The notes beneath the pieces are model-generated. The model made no database searches and was not told where the DNA came from. It saw only the letters and a program-made list of their open reading frames with translations. The position numbers were made by a program, and so were the translations under genes. From Ailurus styani (lineage: Eukaryota; Chordata; Mammalia; Carnivora; Ailuridae), in NCBI GenBank assembly GCA_002007465.1, contig LNAC01000064.1:4918850-4982849 (forward strand): DNA of 64,000 bases, in the 5' to 3' direction. Of this stretch, positions 45,392-56,827 are shown one piece after another (position 1 is the first letter of the stretch; every line of letters begins with the position of its first letter).

Positions 45392-45565
45392 GAGTTTGTT
45401 TTGTTTTTTAAGATTTTATTAGAGAGAGAATACAAGCATGAGCGGGAGGCAGAGAGAAGCAGACTCCCCACTAAGCAGGGAGACGAGGGGCTCAATCCCA
45501 GGACCCTGGGATCATGACCTGAGCCAAAGGCAGATGCTTAACCGACTGAGCTACCCAGGCGCCCC
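45392..45565 (-). mobile_element. CAN-SINE (-) with exact target repeat
   Basis: AAGAAAATACAGGTT at 45377-45391 and 45566-45580 is exact. Ends GCTACCCAGGCGCCCC. Confidence 0.95.
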
Positions 45566-46284
45566 AAGAAAATACAGGTTTTCATTCTGCTTTGAGGCCG
45601 TTGAAAACTGTCCTTCTTTCTTCGTATTCATTCTGAAGAGCACAACAGTGTCCACCTCTGCCTCCGCAGATGGGCTGTGGGCTCCCGGGGACCAGGGACA
45701 GACCTGTTCCCACGAGCCCCTGGGCTCCCCAAGGCCAGGGCCCGGTGTGCGAATAGAACTCCACAAACACCTGTTGAATCTGAAGGAACCTAAAGCTCAG
45801 CCAGTTCTTGGGCTTCGGCACTGAACCACAGAACCGAACCCCCCTCCGGGGGTCCTTTCCTGGGTCTCCGGAAATCTCTCCGTCCGCAGTCCACCGCAGT
45901 CCTGGGACTGAAAGGAGGGTCCTCTCCCTGGGACCTACGAGGGCTCCTGTGGCGGTCCACAGCGCCACCCCGCGGCCAAGCCTGGGAACTGCGCAGAGGA
46001 GCCCCCAGTCCCCTGTCATTGCATCATCCTTTGGGGCCCAGGGTTTTGAGGCAAACACGGATCCCCAGCTGGTCATCCTCAGCCCGACACTCTTCTTCCA
46101 CGAAGTCTCTGAGACTGGACGGGCACTGCTTTGACCACAGTTATTTTGATCCTCATACCTTAAGCCCTTGTTTTCCAAGATACTTAAAAGGAGTCACTGT
46201 GAGAAACCAAAAGGTCTGAGAGAGAGACACAGGGGCAAAGACAGGGTCCGGTGAGGCCTTACCAAAGAGCATGTCAGGTAAGGA

Positions 46285-46475
46285 TCCTGACAGATGTGGG
46301 CTTGTTCCCAACAAGCTGTGTGACCCTGGGCAGCTCCTTCACGTCCCTGAGCCCTCGGCTTCTCTCTCTATAAAATGGGGATGATAAAACTCACAGAATT
46401 GCCACGAGGATCAAAAGAAGCCAAGGCTCCGTGAGTCATACACGGCAAGTGCTCAACAAATACAAACATAAAACA
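46285..46475 (+). mobile_element. MIR (+)
   Basis: AAGCTGTGTGACCCTGGGCA, TATAAAATGGGGATGATAAA and GGCAAGTGCTCAACAAATAC make an almost complete MIR. Confidence 0.85.
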
Positions 46476-46550
46476 CGTGTGCTTCTCTGACTGCCGTGAG
46501 TCTCAACTTCAAGATGGTGAGGTAGACAGCAACTTTAGTTCCATTTTATT

Positions 46551-46737
46551 TCTTTTTAAAGATTTTATTTATTTATTTGACAGAGAGAGATCACAAGTAG
46601 GCAGAGAGGCAGACAGAGGGAGAGGAGGAAGCTCCCTGCTGAGCAGAGAGCCCGATGCGGGCCTCGATCCCAGGACCCTGAGATCATGACCTGAGCCGAA
46701 GGCAGAGGCTTAACCCACTGAGCCACCCAGGCGCCCC
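46551..46737 (-). mobile_element. Young CAN-SINE (-) with exact 17-bp target repeat
   Basis: TTTAGTTCCATTTTATT is identical at 46534-46550 and 46738-46754. The body is close to the consensus of the recent subfamily (GAGATCACAAGTAGGCAGAG), so this is one of the youngest insertions in the window. Confidence 0.96.
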
Positions 46738-46754
46738 TTTAGTTCCATTTTATT

Positions 46755-48024
46755 GACAAGAACACTGAGGGTCAATTTGCTGAAGCAAACTTGTCTTTCA
46801 GCCAAGGAGGGACAGGAGTTGAAGGCAGCTTCGGTTCTTATCGGCATTCCAGGCCAGCCTTTGAAAGAAGCCGTGCAGAGGGCAGAGCCCCTGAAGGAAA
46901 AGTCAGAATGGTTGAAAGACAGGACGGAAGAGGAGACACAGAACGTGGAGCCAACAACCTGCTCTTTTCCTTCCTGGATTTTAGACTCTTTCTGGAAAAT
47001 CCTTTCTTCAAAAATTGGTCTTGAAGAGGCCCTGTCAGGAGATGTGCGTTCTGGTGCCAGCTCTGCTGAGAGGCAGCTGTGGGACTGGTGGGACTCGCAA
47101 CGGCCCCCTGCTCCAGGCCTCTCAGCTTGTCACTTGTCAACGGCCTGTGCCTTCCTAAGGGAAAGCTGCCCAATGGTCACCTGCACTGTCCTTGGGCAGG
47201 GGTGTCACCATCTGCCTTCAGAGACCTCTGGGAGGGAGGAAGAAAGGACGCCCGAGGGGCGACAGATGGAAAGAATAACTCTTGACTCAGTCACGTGAAT
47301 GGGAGATTAGCGTTAATCCTTGCTGGGCCTGACTGACCGCCCCGAAGAGGCCGCACCAGCGGCCGGGGGAGCAGCAGGCTCAGTGCGAGGCGGCCCGGGG
47401 AGCTGGGCCCCCTGATTTATGGGCAACATGCAGAAAATGAAGTGAGCGGAGGCTTTGGAGACCAACGTGGGGCAGAGTGGGAGGAAAGGCAAGTGCTCCG
47501 TGCAGACTTTGCCGGGATCAGAAAGGGAAGGCTCCGCAGTGTACCCGCTCCTTTCTGGGTAAAGGGGTGGCTGTGTGTGTGTTTTCGTGTTTTGCTTTTG
47601 GCTGATGTTTTAAACATGAGCGGGCCAACTGGGAGACGTAATCACAGGCCTTTCATAACTGCCTAACGATGGCAAGATGAACGGTTTGGGTGGTGCTGGA
47701 GTCATAAATAACAGCAGCATATCAGGGCAAAATTAAAAAGCGAGAAAAGGGAGTGAAATAAATCTACTGGGATTCCAGGGCCATCTTTCCCAGGAAAACA
47801 TCGGGAGGAGAGACTCAGTTCCTATGCCAGACCAAGAGACAAAATCCTCCGCACTCTTCACATGGCACCAAAGCAGCACAGCATTGACCTTGAAGTGCTT
47901 GAGGGCGAGGCCAGGCCTGACCGATGTTGGGCTCGAAGCCCTCGGGGTGCCAGGCATGGAGCAGCAGACCCGTTGTGCCCGGATGGGTGGCAGGCTGGGA
48001 CGAACTCAGCCTTGAAGTCGGCTG
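46755..48024. other. Intergenic, unique; unsupported 181-codon frame
   Basis: The + strand frame 46753-47298 starts within inverted-MIR-like sequence and shows no domain, no signal and no splice context, so I do not call it a gene. The part 47280-47760 contains unique motif-rich sequence (GATTAGCGTTAATCC, TGGAGTCATAAATAACAGC) that could be regulatory. Confidence 0.4.
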
Positions 48025-48190
48025 CTTTGTGCCCAACCCCAAATCTGTGTCTTTCCAGCACACGATTAAGGCTCTCGAATCTTCACTTTCCTGGTCTGTA
48101 AAATGGAGGTGATAATAAAAGTGGGGCTGCAAATATTAGCGGGAATGTTGCACACAAAGCCTAGCATATAGTGGGTGCTCAGTGTTCCCC
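48025..48190 (+). mobile_element. MIR (+)
   Basis: TCACTTTCCTGGTCTGTAAA, AATGGAGGTGATAATAAAAG and AGCATATAGTGGGTGCTCAG. Confidence 0.75.
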
Positions 48191-49526
48191 CTTTGTCATT
48201 ACTAATGACCTCAAGAAGTAGCTGGAAACTAAAATAACCCATTGCATGGGCCAAACTGGTGGAACTAATTTTTTTCACACCTCGGGCAGATGAAGGCTGA
48301 GGAATATGACCATGAAAACGGAGGTGTCCTGCTGGGGTTTGGGGCTCCCTAGCCATCCCTGCTCTCGACCGGACTCTGTGGTTACCGCAGCCCCTTCCTC
48401 CCCCCGTCCATTCCGCCTGGACTTGGGGAATATCCACGGATTAGGACTGGGAATATGGTGGACACCGAGCCCACAGCCACACTCATCTCTGGCCTCAGGG
48501 GAGGGCCGGGAGGGACAGAGCGCTCTGTGATGATGTTGTCCCAGGAAAAACAAAACCCCAAATTCCAGCCTCATCGACACCCCCCCCCCTGAAAGCTTGG
48601 TTCTCTTTGGCCCCCACTTCCTTCCCCAGGGGGTACCCAGCCCCAGTATGCACATCTGTAAGAGTGACAAGCTTTGACGGGAGCCAAGCTGTGCCCTTGG
48701 TAAGAAGCAATTCCTACCTTTCCAAAGGGACAGCTCTACAGGCCACTGACAGAAAACAATGAATGATGCAGAAAGGAATTTCTTGGCATGAGATATTTAG
48801 GCTTTGCGCGAAAGCCCAACTTCCAGGAGGACCTTCTGAGGAAATCTTTCTTTTGGTCTGGAGCCTCGGGCCACCTTGTCACCTCTCAGCCTGGTGGGGG
48901 TCCCCCGAGGTCTGAGGCCTCCCTCCTTGCTCCTCCCCGGGCTCAGTGCTCCCAGGACCAGTTCATGCCAAGCCCACTCAGCTTTTCTCCTCTCATAAGA
49001 GTGGGTACCTGCACAGACGCCCCAGCCACGGCTCCCATGACAAAGGAGAGGAGTGCCCCCACGAAGGTCACTCAGGCTTGTGGAGGCATGATGTGGGTGG
49101 ACAGGAATGACTCGGGGCCATCCGAAATGCTGGATGAGACCAAATGCAAACAGACGCTCTGACCTCTCTCTGTAGATGCTTCGGGCTCCATCTCTCAACA
49201 GGGAGTCAGGATCTGGCATCTCAGACACATCCATCCAGTGCCTAATGACTGAGGGGCAGAAGCAAAACGCCATCCCAGGCGCCACTGAAGCGTCCCTGAA
49301 GTGCAAGGTCGTGGGAGCTTGCAGGGCCTGGCAAAGTACCCATAGATTACTTAAAGGGACATCTATTAAATGCTGGAAGAAACACAAGTTCCTGACAGAA
49401 GAGTTAGCAGCCAGAAACTAGGCCTCACTATTAAAACAAACACTTAGGCCCCACTAATACCTAACCCCCCAAAAGGGGTGACATTCACATTTGTGAAAAG
49501 TCAGCGTCATAAATACCAGAATCTAA
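48191..49526. other. Intergenic, unique
   Basis: No gene recognised. The 196-codon - strand frame 48797-49387 has no domain and overlaps other open frames. Confidence 0.4.
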
Positions 49527-49713
49527 GGGGGCACTTGGGTGTCACAGTTGGTTAAGCATCGGACTCTTGCTTTGGGTTTTAGCTTTTAGGGTTGTGAGAT
49601 GGAGTCCTGCATGGGGCTCCACGCTGAGCACAGTGTCTACCTGAGATTCTCTCTCCCTCTGTCGCTCCCATTCATGCTCTCTCTCTAANAAAACTTAAAA
49701 AAAAAAAAAAAAA
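49527..49713 (+). mobile_element. CAN-SINE (+), older, with N in the tail
   Basis: GGGGCACTTGGGTGTCACAG head and CTCTCTCTAA tail with N at 49689. Short target repeat AGAATCT on both sides. Confidence 0.88.
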
Positions 49714-49740
49714 AGAATCTTAGGAGTGGGGAAAAAAAAA

Positions 49741-49813
49741 CCCCAAAGATCCCTATCCTGGTGATTCTCAAACAAAAAACCCCAAAGATCCCTCTCCTGG
49801 TGATTCTCAAACA
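49741..49813. repeat. Local duplication of a 34-bp unit
   Basis: CCCCAAAGATCCCT, then (A/C)TCCTGGTGATTCTCAAACA, at 49741-49774 and 49780-49813 with one difference. Close to an N, so an assembly cause is possible. Confidence 0.85.
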
Positions 49814-49965
49814 CGATCCCATGAATGGCCTCTGTTGGAATCACGTAGGGTGCTTAATAAAAATGATAGATCCCAGGGCCACACCGCAGATGCTCAGAAA
49901 TTTGTGTTTGTAGCAAGCTCCCCAGATGCTTTGGATGATAACCAGGTTTGGAAACCACTGCTCCT
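49798..49965 (+). mobile_element. MER5-type hAT element
   Basis: GATTCTCAAACACGATCCCA, GGAATCACGTAGGGTGCTTA, CCAGGGCCACACCGCAGATG and GGTTTGGAAACCACTG are MER5A-like in order. Confidence 0.75.
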
Positions 49966-49969
49966 GCAA

Positions 49970-51328
49970 CGTTTCTGTTATCTTATTCAAATGCATCTTA
50001 TTCAAATGCAGACCTGTTTCAAGTTTGGGGTGCAGCGTGAGAGGCTGCATTTCTTATGCTGATGCTGCTTGGTGTCAGGCCCACACTGTCACAAGCGGCA
50101 GGACCGGTCCCCAACCTCCTCCATTTCACCGAGGACACAGGTAGACTGAACGGCAGGCACGGGGTGGGGGTGGGGTGGGGTTAGAGAACAATGAGGCAGG
50201 CAGGGAGCTGCACACCCGCCCCTTTGCTCCCAGAAAGTTGCAACAGGAAACAGCTTGTCTCCTGAGGGCTCAGGGCGAGACTTCTTTTATCCCGGCTCAT
50301 GTTCCCTCGGGGCACTTCTTGTACAGCCCTCCCTTGCAGCAACCTGCAGGGAACAGGTGTGGCCCCAAAGCACCTTGCCTTAGCTACACCTGCTTTCTGC
50401 CTTTGGGGCTTCTGGAGGGCCTTCCGGCGGGGCGCCCACATGGCCCCCTCAGCTGTTCTAGCACCTGCGCAAAGATGCGAATAGATGAGCTCTCCCTGGG
50501 GCAGCCCTTGACCAGGGGGCCTGCGAGCTGGTAAATGAAGATCGCCTTCTCTCCCGCAGACGGCTCACAGGCGCTTCCCCTTGCGCATAGGTCACCAGCC
50601 AAACAGAGCTCACCTGGATCGTCTTCCATGCCTTCCCCAGTTCACTCTGCCAGTCTCCACATTCCCATCCCCTGAGGTCACCTCCTAAGATAAACTACCC
50701 GCAGGTTAGCTGTTCCGGGCTCTGCTTTTGAGAACGACGAAGCTCACGCATGCCTCAAGTAGTAGCAGCTAAATCCTGCAGAGCAAGGAAAGAGGAAGCT
50801 GGAGACTTCAGAGAGGGCCCACAGTGACCCAGAACATTTGAGGCTCCCTGAAGCCAGCGGCCCTGCCCAAGGCTCACGCAGCTGTGCAGGATTGTTCATG
50901 GAACAAATTATGTTGTATCCAAAAAAGAAATTGAAGATCCTCTGTGAGATGTTGGAAACCAGAAGGAAAGCTAATGAATGAGGTTTGTTTCGCCTGGAGA
51001 GGAGAAAGCAAAACACGCTTCCTAAAATAAGGGGCTAAAAGCCCTAAAAAGGGCCTGGCTCTCAGTCTGAGCTGACAGGAGTAAGGATGAGAGGGGAGAT
51101 AGGCTCACGCTGGGGTTGAAGGGGCAACCCTTCATGCAACCCTTGTACAGCGCTAAGGGGGAGATGGTGTCTCTGGGGTAAGTCATGAGCTCCCTGTCCC
51201 TGGGGGTATTCAGCTTGGGATGTAGGGAGGGCAGACTTACCAGGGATAATGTGGAGGGGATTCATTTCTCAGAAAAGAGCTGAAAAATTTTTCTTATCTA
51301 GGACCCTTTTTAAAAAATCATGGAGCCT
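49970..51328. other. Intergenic, unique
   Basis: No gene recognised. A GGGGTGGGGGT purine run lies near 50159-50181. Frames at 50175 and 50384 on opposite strands are unsupported. Confidence 0.45.
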
Positions 51329-51487
51329 GGGGTGCGTGGGTGGCTCAGTGGCGGAGTTCGGGGATCGAGCCCTGCATCAGGCTCTCCGCTCAGCGGGGAG
51401 CCTGCTTCTCTTTCTCCCACTCTGGAACTCTGGGATCATGACCTGAGCCTAAGACTCACTTAACTGACTGAGCCACCCAGGCGCCCC
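51329..51487. mobile_element. Two CAN-SINE heads in inverted arrangement
   Basis: 51329-51423 is a + strand SINE head (GGGTGCGTGGGTGGCTCAGT to GGAGCCTGCTTCTCTTTCTC). 51424-51487 is a - strand head (GGGATCATGACCTGAGCC to GAGCCACCCAGGCGCCCC). There are no A-rich tails. The two halves would form a hairpin. It may be a recombination or inversion product. Confidence 0.85.
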
Positions 51488-51780
51488 TCAAACTAAGATT
51501 TCTAACAGTATGGCTCTGCCCCAAAAGAAGCAATATTGATTGACCTGTAACGTCACAAATCCACCCCCCACCCCGCCATTTACACAATGATATACAGAAC
51601 TGAATAGTATTTTAGTTCTGAAGTTTTTCCAGAGCAGGCTGTTTTCTCATGAGGTCTTGGCACCACCTAGTGGCTCATTTGTCCATTGCAACATATGCCT
51701 GGGTTAAAACAGGCTTGTACAATTTACTATCAACACACTCTGATTAGTACAGCAATTCAGCAAAAATATACTAAATGTCA

Positions 51781-51840
51781 GACATGGGTTAGGGACATGT
51801 TTAGAGCCTAGACATGGGTTAGGGACATATTTAGAGCAAC
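51781..51840. repeat. Tandem duplication, 30-bp unit, two copies
   Basis: GACATGGGTTAGGGACAT followed by (G/A)TTTAGAGC occurs at 51781 and 51811 with small differences. Confidence 0.9.
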
Positions 51841-52484
51841 AGTAATCAAAAAAGACGGTCTCCCTTTCATGAGGCTCACAGCCTAATGGAGTAGACAATA
51901 AAAAGTAAATAACCAAAGAATCATTATACGTTGTGATATCATTCAAGAAATAAACCCTCTGTGATAGCAAATAATGCAGGCAGGAGGAGGCCTCTCTGAG
52001 AAGTATGAAGTCAACTTGGAAGGATGGGATGAGAGGGGACAGGGGTGTAGAAAGTGGGGAAGGAGGAGCAAGAACGTTCCATGAACACAGCACAGAACAT
52101 GCTTGGTCATATGAGTCCTGCAGGCACCAAGGGTTTAGCTATTCAAGAAACCAAAAGACCAGCGACTGGAGGGAGAAACTAGGAGAATTCCGTGTTTATA
52201 AGCATTTCCCGAAGTGAAAGCACACAAATGGTTAAGGTGGATTCTTCCAGACCAGTACCTGATTAGATTTTAATTTTATAAAAGCGGGGAAGAGAAATGC
52301 TATTTATGTGAACTTGGCTGTTCATTCCGACCCTGCAGGACCCACCCTACTCATGGCCATCAGTGTCAGCCAGGAGCCCCACTCGGGACAGCCTGCTTCT
52401 GCTCCCATCCTGCATGCTTCCCGACCACTGATAGGCTTCTGTGTTCTTGCCTGACTACATGGGAACCTCGTGTTAAAGGTCTAA

Positions 52485-52640
52485 AGCAGTGGTTCTCGAT
52501 CGTGACTTCGAGTCACCTCGGGAGCTCTTAAGAATCCCAGTGTATGGGTCACACCCCTCACCAATTAACGCAGCATCTCTGGGATGTGGGCCCCAGGCAC
52601 CCAGGTTTGGAAAACTCCCCAGGTGATTCCTTAGTGGAGC
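52485..52640 (+). mobile_element. MER5-type hAT element
   Basis: AAGCAGTGGTTCTCGATCGT, GAGCTCTTAAGAATCCCAGT and GGAAAACTCCCCAGGTGATT. Confidence 0.8.
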
Positions 52641-52964
52641 CAAGGTTGAGAGCAGAGGCTCTGAAAGGGTATTCAGCAAGAGAAAACAGAAGAGACCTCA
52701 TTTTTGTACTCAGTAGTGAAGGTTATGTAAGTAATGAGCCAGGCTGTTTTCTCATTCAAGCCCAGGCCTTCTCCCCAGGTGGAAGCCCCCCCCCCCGACC
52801 TCCCCACACTTGGGGCCTCCCAACCCCGCCACCACGCTCCAGTGAAGTTCCAGACCTGTGAGCTGGGCCTGCTCCAGGCGCAAGGGTGGTAAGGCTCATT
52901 CACACCTTCCCAAGGCCCAGGGGCCCCAAGAGCCAGACCTCCCACCCCTGCAGCCTCGGCCCAA

Positions 52965-53120
52965 GTCACACGTCAGAACAGCCTTGGGGCTTTTAAGAAA
53001 TACCGCTGCTTGGGCCCGCTGCTTGGGCCCGACCCGAGATGGCTTTCGGGGCGGGGGGGCTGTCTCAGATGATTCTAACGTGCAGCCCAGAGAGTCGTGG
53101 TTGTCCAAAGGACAGCACCC
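52965..53120 (+). mobile_element. MER5-type fragment with small internal duplication
   Basis: CACGTCAGAACAGCCTTGGG, GGGGCTTTTAAGAAATACCG and TCTCAGATGATTCTAACGTG. GCTGCTTGGGCCC is doubled at about 53005-53032. Confidence 0.6.
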
Positions 53121-53485
53121 GTGCCTCTGAGTTCTGGAGAGGCCCTCAGTGGCCAGGAGAGCTGTGTAACTGGAGTGACCCCCAGTTGGTCTTTGTTACG
53201 TACTGCTCCCTGCTGAGCAGCCCAGTCCGACCAGTTAAGATCAATAGAGTCCATTCAGCTGTCACCTGCCCACCTCACTTCCCACTGGCCCCCCCTAGGC
53301 CTGCAGCGGCCCAGTCAGCAATGCTGCCGTGAGTTCCTGAAGGGTCCGTTACCTACGAACTTCCTCCTGCTGGTAGAAGAGGAGGAACATTTGGGTTCAC
53401 GCTAATGAAGCTCCATAAGGAACTGGCAACGTGCTCTCAACCTGAGAAGTACTGGGTGGATTTTTATCTGATCAATTACTGACGC

Positions 53486-53515
53486 TTTTTTTTTAAAGAT
53501 TTTATTTGTCAGAGC

Positions 53516-53547
<32 letters not shown>

Positions 53548-53695
53548 ATGAGCTGGGGGAGCGGCAGGCAGGGGGAGAAGCACGCTCCCCACGGAGCAGG
53601 GAGCCCAGATGCGGGGCTCGACCCCAAGACCGTGGCTGGGATCATGACCTGAGCCGAAGGCAGAAGGTTAGCCGACTGAACCACCCAGGAGTCCC
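53486..53695 (-). mobile_element. CAN-SINE (-)
   Basis: TTTTTTTTAAAGATTTTATT, a GA run and CCACCCAGGAGTCCCC. Confidence 0.94.
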
Positions 53696-53891
53696 CTGCC
53701 CCTGTTTTTCTTAAAAGAAAACTACCAGCACACATCTCAAGGCCTAGTAGGGTATGTACCGGAAAGATAACGTAAGTTACATCAGGGTTCTGAAAACCCA
53801 GGTGATTTTAAATTTTGTTGTTGCTGTTGTTGCTTATCAGCATAGTCTAGGTTTTCTATGATGAATCTATCGTAATACAAAAATCTTACTT

Positions 53892-54178
53892 GTATAGTAT
53901 TTTTTAAAAGCTGAGCATTGGGCACCTGGGTGGCTCGGTAGGTTGGGCCTCTGACTACAGCTCAGGTCATGATCTCAGGGTCCTGGGACCGAGTCCCGCA
54001 TTGGGCTCTCTGCTCGGCGGGGAGCCCACTTCCCNGTATAGTATTTTTTAAAAGCTGAGCATTGGGCACCTGGGTGGCTCGGTAGGTTGGGCCTCTGACT
54101 ACAGCTCAGGTCATGATCTCAGGGTCCTGGGACCGAGTCCCGCATTGGGCTCTCTGCTCGGCGGGGAGCCCACTTCCC
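53892..54178. repeat. 143-bp duplication around an N (likely two alleles joined)
   Basis: 53892-54034 and 54036-54178 match at an offset of 144 with the N at 54035 between them. Both begin GTATAGTATTTTTTAAAAGC and run into the same SINE. Only the second copy has the SINE tail and the 3' target repeat. Confidence 0.87.
53919..54034 (+). mobile_element. CAN-SINE (+), truncated copy ending at N
   Basis: Head and middle only; identical to 54063-54178 as far as read. Part of the joined duplicate. Confidence 0.88.
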
Positions 54179-54260
54179 CCTCCCTCTGCCTGCCTCTCTG
54201 GCTACTTGTGATCTCTCTCTCTCTCTCTGTCAAATAAATAAATAAAATCTTAAAAAAAAA
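54063..54260 (+). mobile_element. CAN-SINE (+), complete copy
   Basis: Full element with CAAATAAATAAATAAAATC tail. Target repeat AAAAGCTGAGCAT before the head and again at 54261-54273. Confidence 0.95.
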
Positions 54261-54273
54261 AAAAGCTGAGCAT

Positions 54274-55093
54274 CATCATACAGAAGGAATCAGTTCTGTC
54301 TCTTACACCACTCAGGAGGTGTGTAGCTGGTCTCTAGTTGTTGAGCTCACAACTTGGCTTTTTAGGACACTTCCAGACTTGGTAGACTCTGGAGAGTTCG
54401 CCCCCATGACAAGAGGCCAGGGGCCACATTGTACTATTTGGTAGTTCTGCAGCACTGGAAGAATCAAAATAAACACATTTATTCATTTTTTTGCTGTAGA
54501 CAATAAGACCCTTCCTGTGTCTTTGCATAGGAGAAATGGATTCTTCACTGCATATGTGCAGATTTTGTCAGTGATTCTGCAAAGTATATCCATGGAACTA
54601 GTGTTCTCTGGGTAACAGGTATGCAAAAAGCAGAACAATGCAGGAGAGGGGGAGTTCTGTGAAGGACAGCTTGATTTCCTTCCTGCAGGAATCTACAGGG
54701 CCTTGATTAGATTCATTCATTGTGAATCTGCAATAGGAGAATGTGGACTATGGCTCTCCCCAAATCTACTTGGCCATCACTTTCCAGAAGACATCTCCAG
54801 GGACCAGTGCCCCCATGAACCGATTCTGGGCAACACGAGTCTAACCTTTCAGCACACACAGTTCTTCCGCCTTCTACCACAAAGCAGAGTAGGTGTGCCC
54901 TGTCCTCTGTCGTGAGGGCAGGGCTCCAGGCCCCAGGCGCGGTGCTGCACAGAATGAGGTTAGGTGACTCGCAGCACGCTCAGACTTCTGTCATCCGGCG
55001 AGCTGAGCCACAGATGGAGTGGCCTAGAGCCAAGGAAACCAAGGAGGAATAGCCCAATAAACACTCACAATTGAACATCAGGTGACATTTGAA
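54274..55093. other. Intergenic or distal POP1 3' region, unique
   Basis: No gene or clear repeat seen. Confidence 0.45.
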
Positions 55094-55099
55094 TTTATT
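55094..55099 (-). terminator. POP1: Candidate POP1 poly(A) signal (AATAAA on - strand)
   Basis: TTTATT on the + strand gives AATAAA on the POP1 strand, about 1.7 kb after the POP1 stop. I saw no closer one outside the SINE; another lies at 54478-54483. Which is used cannot be told from sequence. Confidence 0.3.
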
Positions 55100-55830
55100 C
55101 TGTTTACAGAAACCACTAACTTACACTGTTGTTTTTTTTCAGTCTCATTTGGGTTGGACACAAATACACCCAGAAGCATGGTGAGAGGGAGACACATCAG
55201 AGAGCTCATCGGCCACTGGAACACCTGCTATCTCTCTCCGCAGCCCGTCTCCCCCAGAGACATTTCTACCAAGTGCTACTGCAAGAATCCAATACATTTA
55301 CACGAAATAATGCCTAACTGTACATTTATATTAAAAAAACAAACCCCACTCAGGCTCTGCTAGAAATGTGTGGTAGGAAAACAAGGGTCTGAGGGTGGGA
55401 GACACACAGGGTAAATAAATGTGAACGAGCCCCCAGTTTCTCCACAAGTGAAAAAAGCGATGATGACAGGAGTCCTGCGCAGGGCAGGATAAGACCCCTC
55501 TGACACCCTGCTCAAATGTCAGGTGGACATCGTGACTGCATGAGTGTCTGAAAGAGTCTTGTCCTTTCGATCATCACCTTACAGAGAGGAAAGAATTGCA
55601 CGGTATGGCCACGTTCCCCAAAGTGTGTCCCTAAAAACATTGGTCCTACAGAGAGCTCCTTGCAAAAGGAATTTGGGAATCAAAAAGATTTAGAAAATAC
55701 TGTAGGCAGTTATCCACTTCCTGGAAGGGCACAATGCATATTATCATGGAAGGTTCTAGAAAGCCCTTAAAAAGAAATGCTTAGCTTTGTTTAACCCAGA
55801 ATTTCCCAGATTGATCTGATGTTAGAATCT

Positions 55831-56039
55831 TTTTTTTTTTTTAAAGATTTTATTTATTTATTTGTCAGAGAGAGAGACAGAGAGAGCACAAGCAGGCAGA
55901 GTGGCAGGCACAGGCAGCGGGAGAAGCAGGTTCCATGCTAAGCAAGGAGCCTGATGCGGGACTCGATCCCAGGACCCTGGGATAATGACCTGAGCCGAAG
56001 GCAGCTGCTTATTAAACAACTGAGCCACCCAGGCGTCCC
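55831..56039 (-). mobile_element. CAN-SINE (-), same strand as POP1, possibly in its 3' UTR
   Basis: TTTAAAGATTTTATTTATTT to GAGCCACCCAGGCGTCCC. On the POP1 strand its tail supplies several AATAAA words, which could act as poly(A) signals. Confidence 0.93.
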
Positions 56040-56827
56040 GAATCCTTTTTTTTTTTTTTGATGACACATTTCATAGAACATATTTTGAGAAACCATCCTC
56101 CATGGCTTTGAAAATTTTTTGCAGAAACAAAAAGCACAGAAGAACCAAGTGACTCCTAGGATCATGTGTTTGTTGGTCAACAGCAAAGAGGACGACAGAT
56201 CCTAAAGATCAGAGCCCCATTCTGATTCTGCCCCAACCCCTCTGCCATACACCGAGCCTGCCTGAAAATAGGCAGCAATCAATTTTCCACAGTTTCCTTC
56301 CGCATGGTGTCGAGTGTTATACATGCTGATTCCAGGACGGACTCGAACGTGGTCCAGATGGGGGAACCTATGTCATGCTCAGAGGCCAAGTGTTTATAGC
56401 CTTTCCCACTCCTGTAACAATTATGCTGTTAAACAACCACTGTTGCTTATCCATGTCTACAGGGCTTTTCAAATACACTTGACAGTCCTTTGTTCCTAAT
56501 AAAGAAGGAACAAGAAAACATACAGAGCATCTAATGATTTTCAGCAAGAATGACATAGACCAAGAAATCAAATACAAACGCTTTTGGCTATCCATGCCAA
56601 ATACTTTTCAAGTGTTACAGCAAGGGCCAGGAAAGATGGAGGCAATCCATGAGATTACCATGAGATTACTGGAATGATGTCAGTATCCCATCGTTTGCAC
56701 ACTGCATCATCTTTACGCTCATTTCTAAGGAATTTCGTGTGATATTTCAAAGCAGAAGATGGCAAAAACAAAACTCTCCAGCAGGGGGACGTTAGTACGC
56801 CTCCGCTGCCAGGGTGCCCACTGGCGC
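56040..56827 (-). other. POP1: POP1 3' UTR, proximal part (probable)
   Basis: Unique sequence directly after the POP1 stop on the - strand. No repeat recognised. The downstream limit is unknown. Confidence 0.5.

Noticed and set aside
45582..46178. 198-codon - strand frame
   Set aside because: No family features; GC-rich intergenic sequence after a SINE.
46753..47298. 181-codon + strand frame
   Set aside because: No recognisable domain, begins at MIR-like sequence beside a SINE; one base from being an ordinary chance frame in GC-rich DNA.
48797..49387. 196-codon - strand frame
   Set aside because: No domain, no splice context, shares the region with other open frames.
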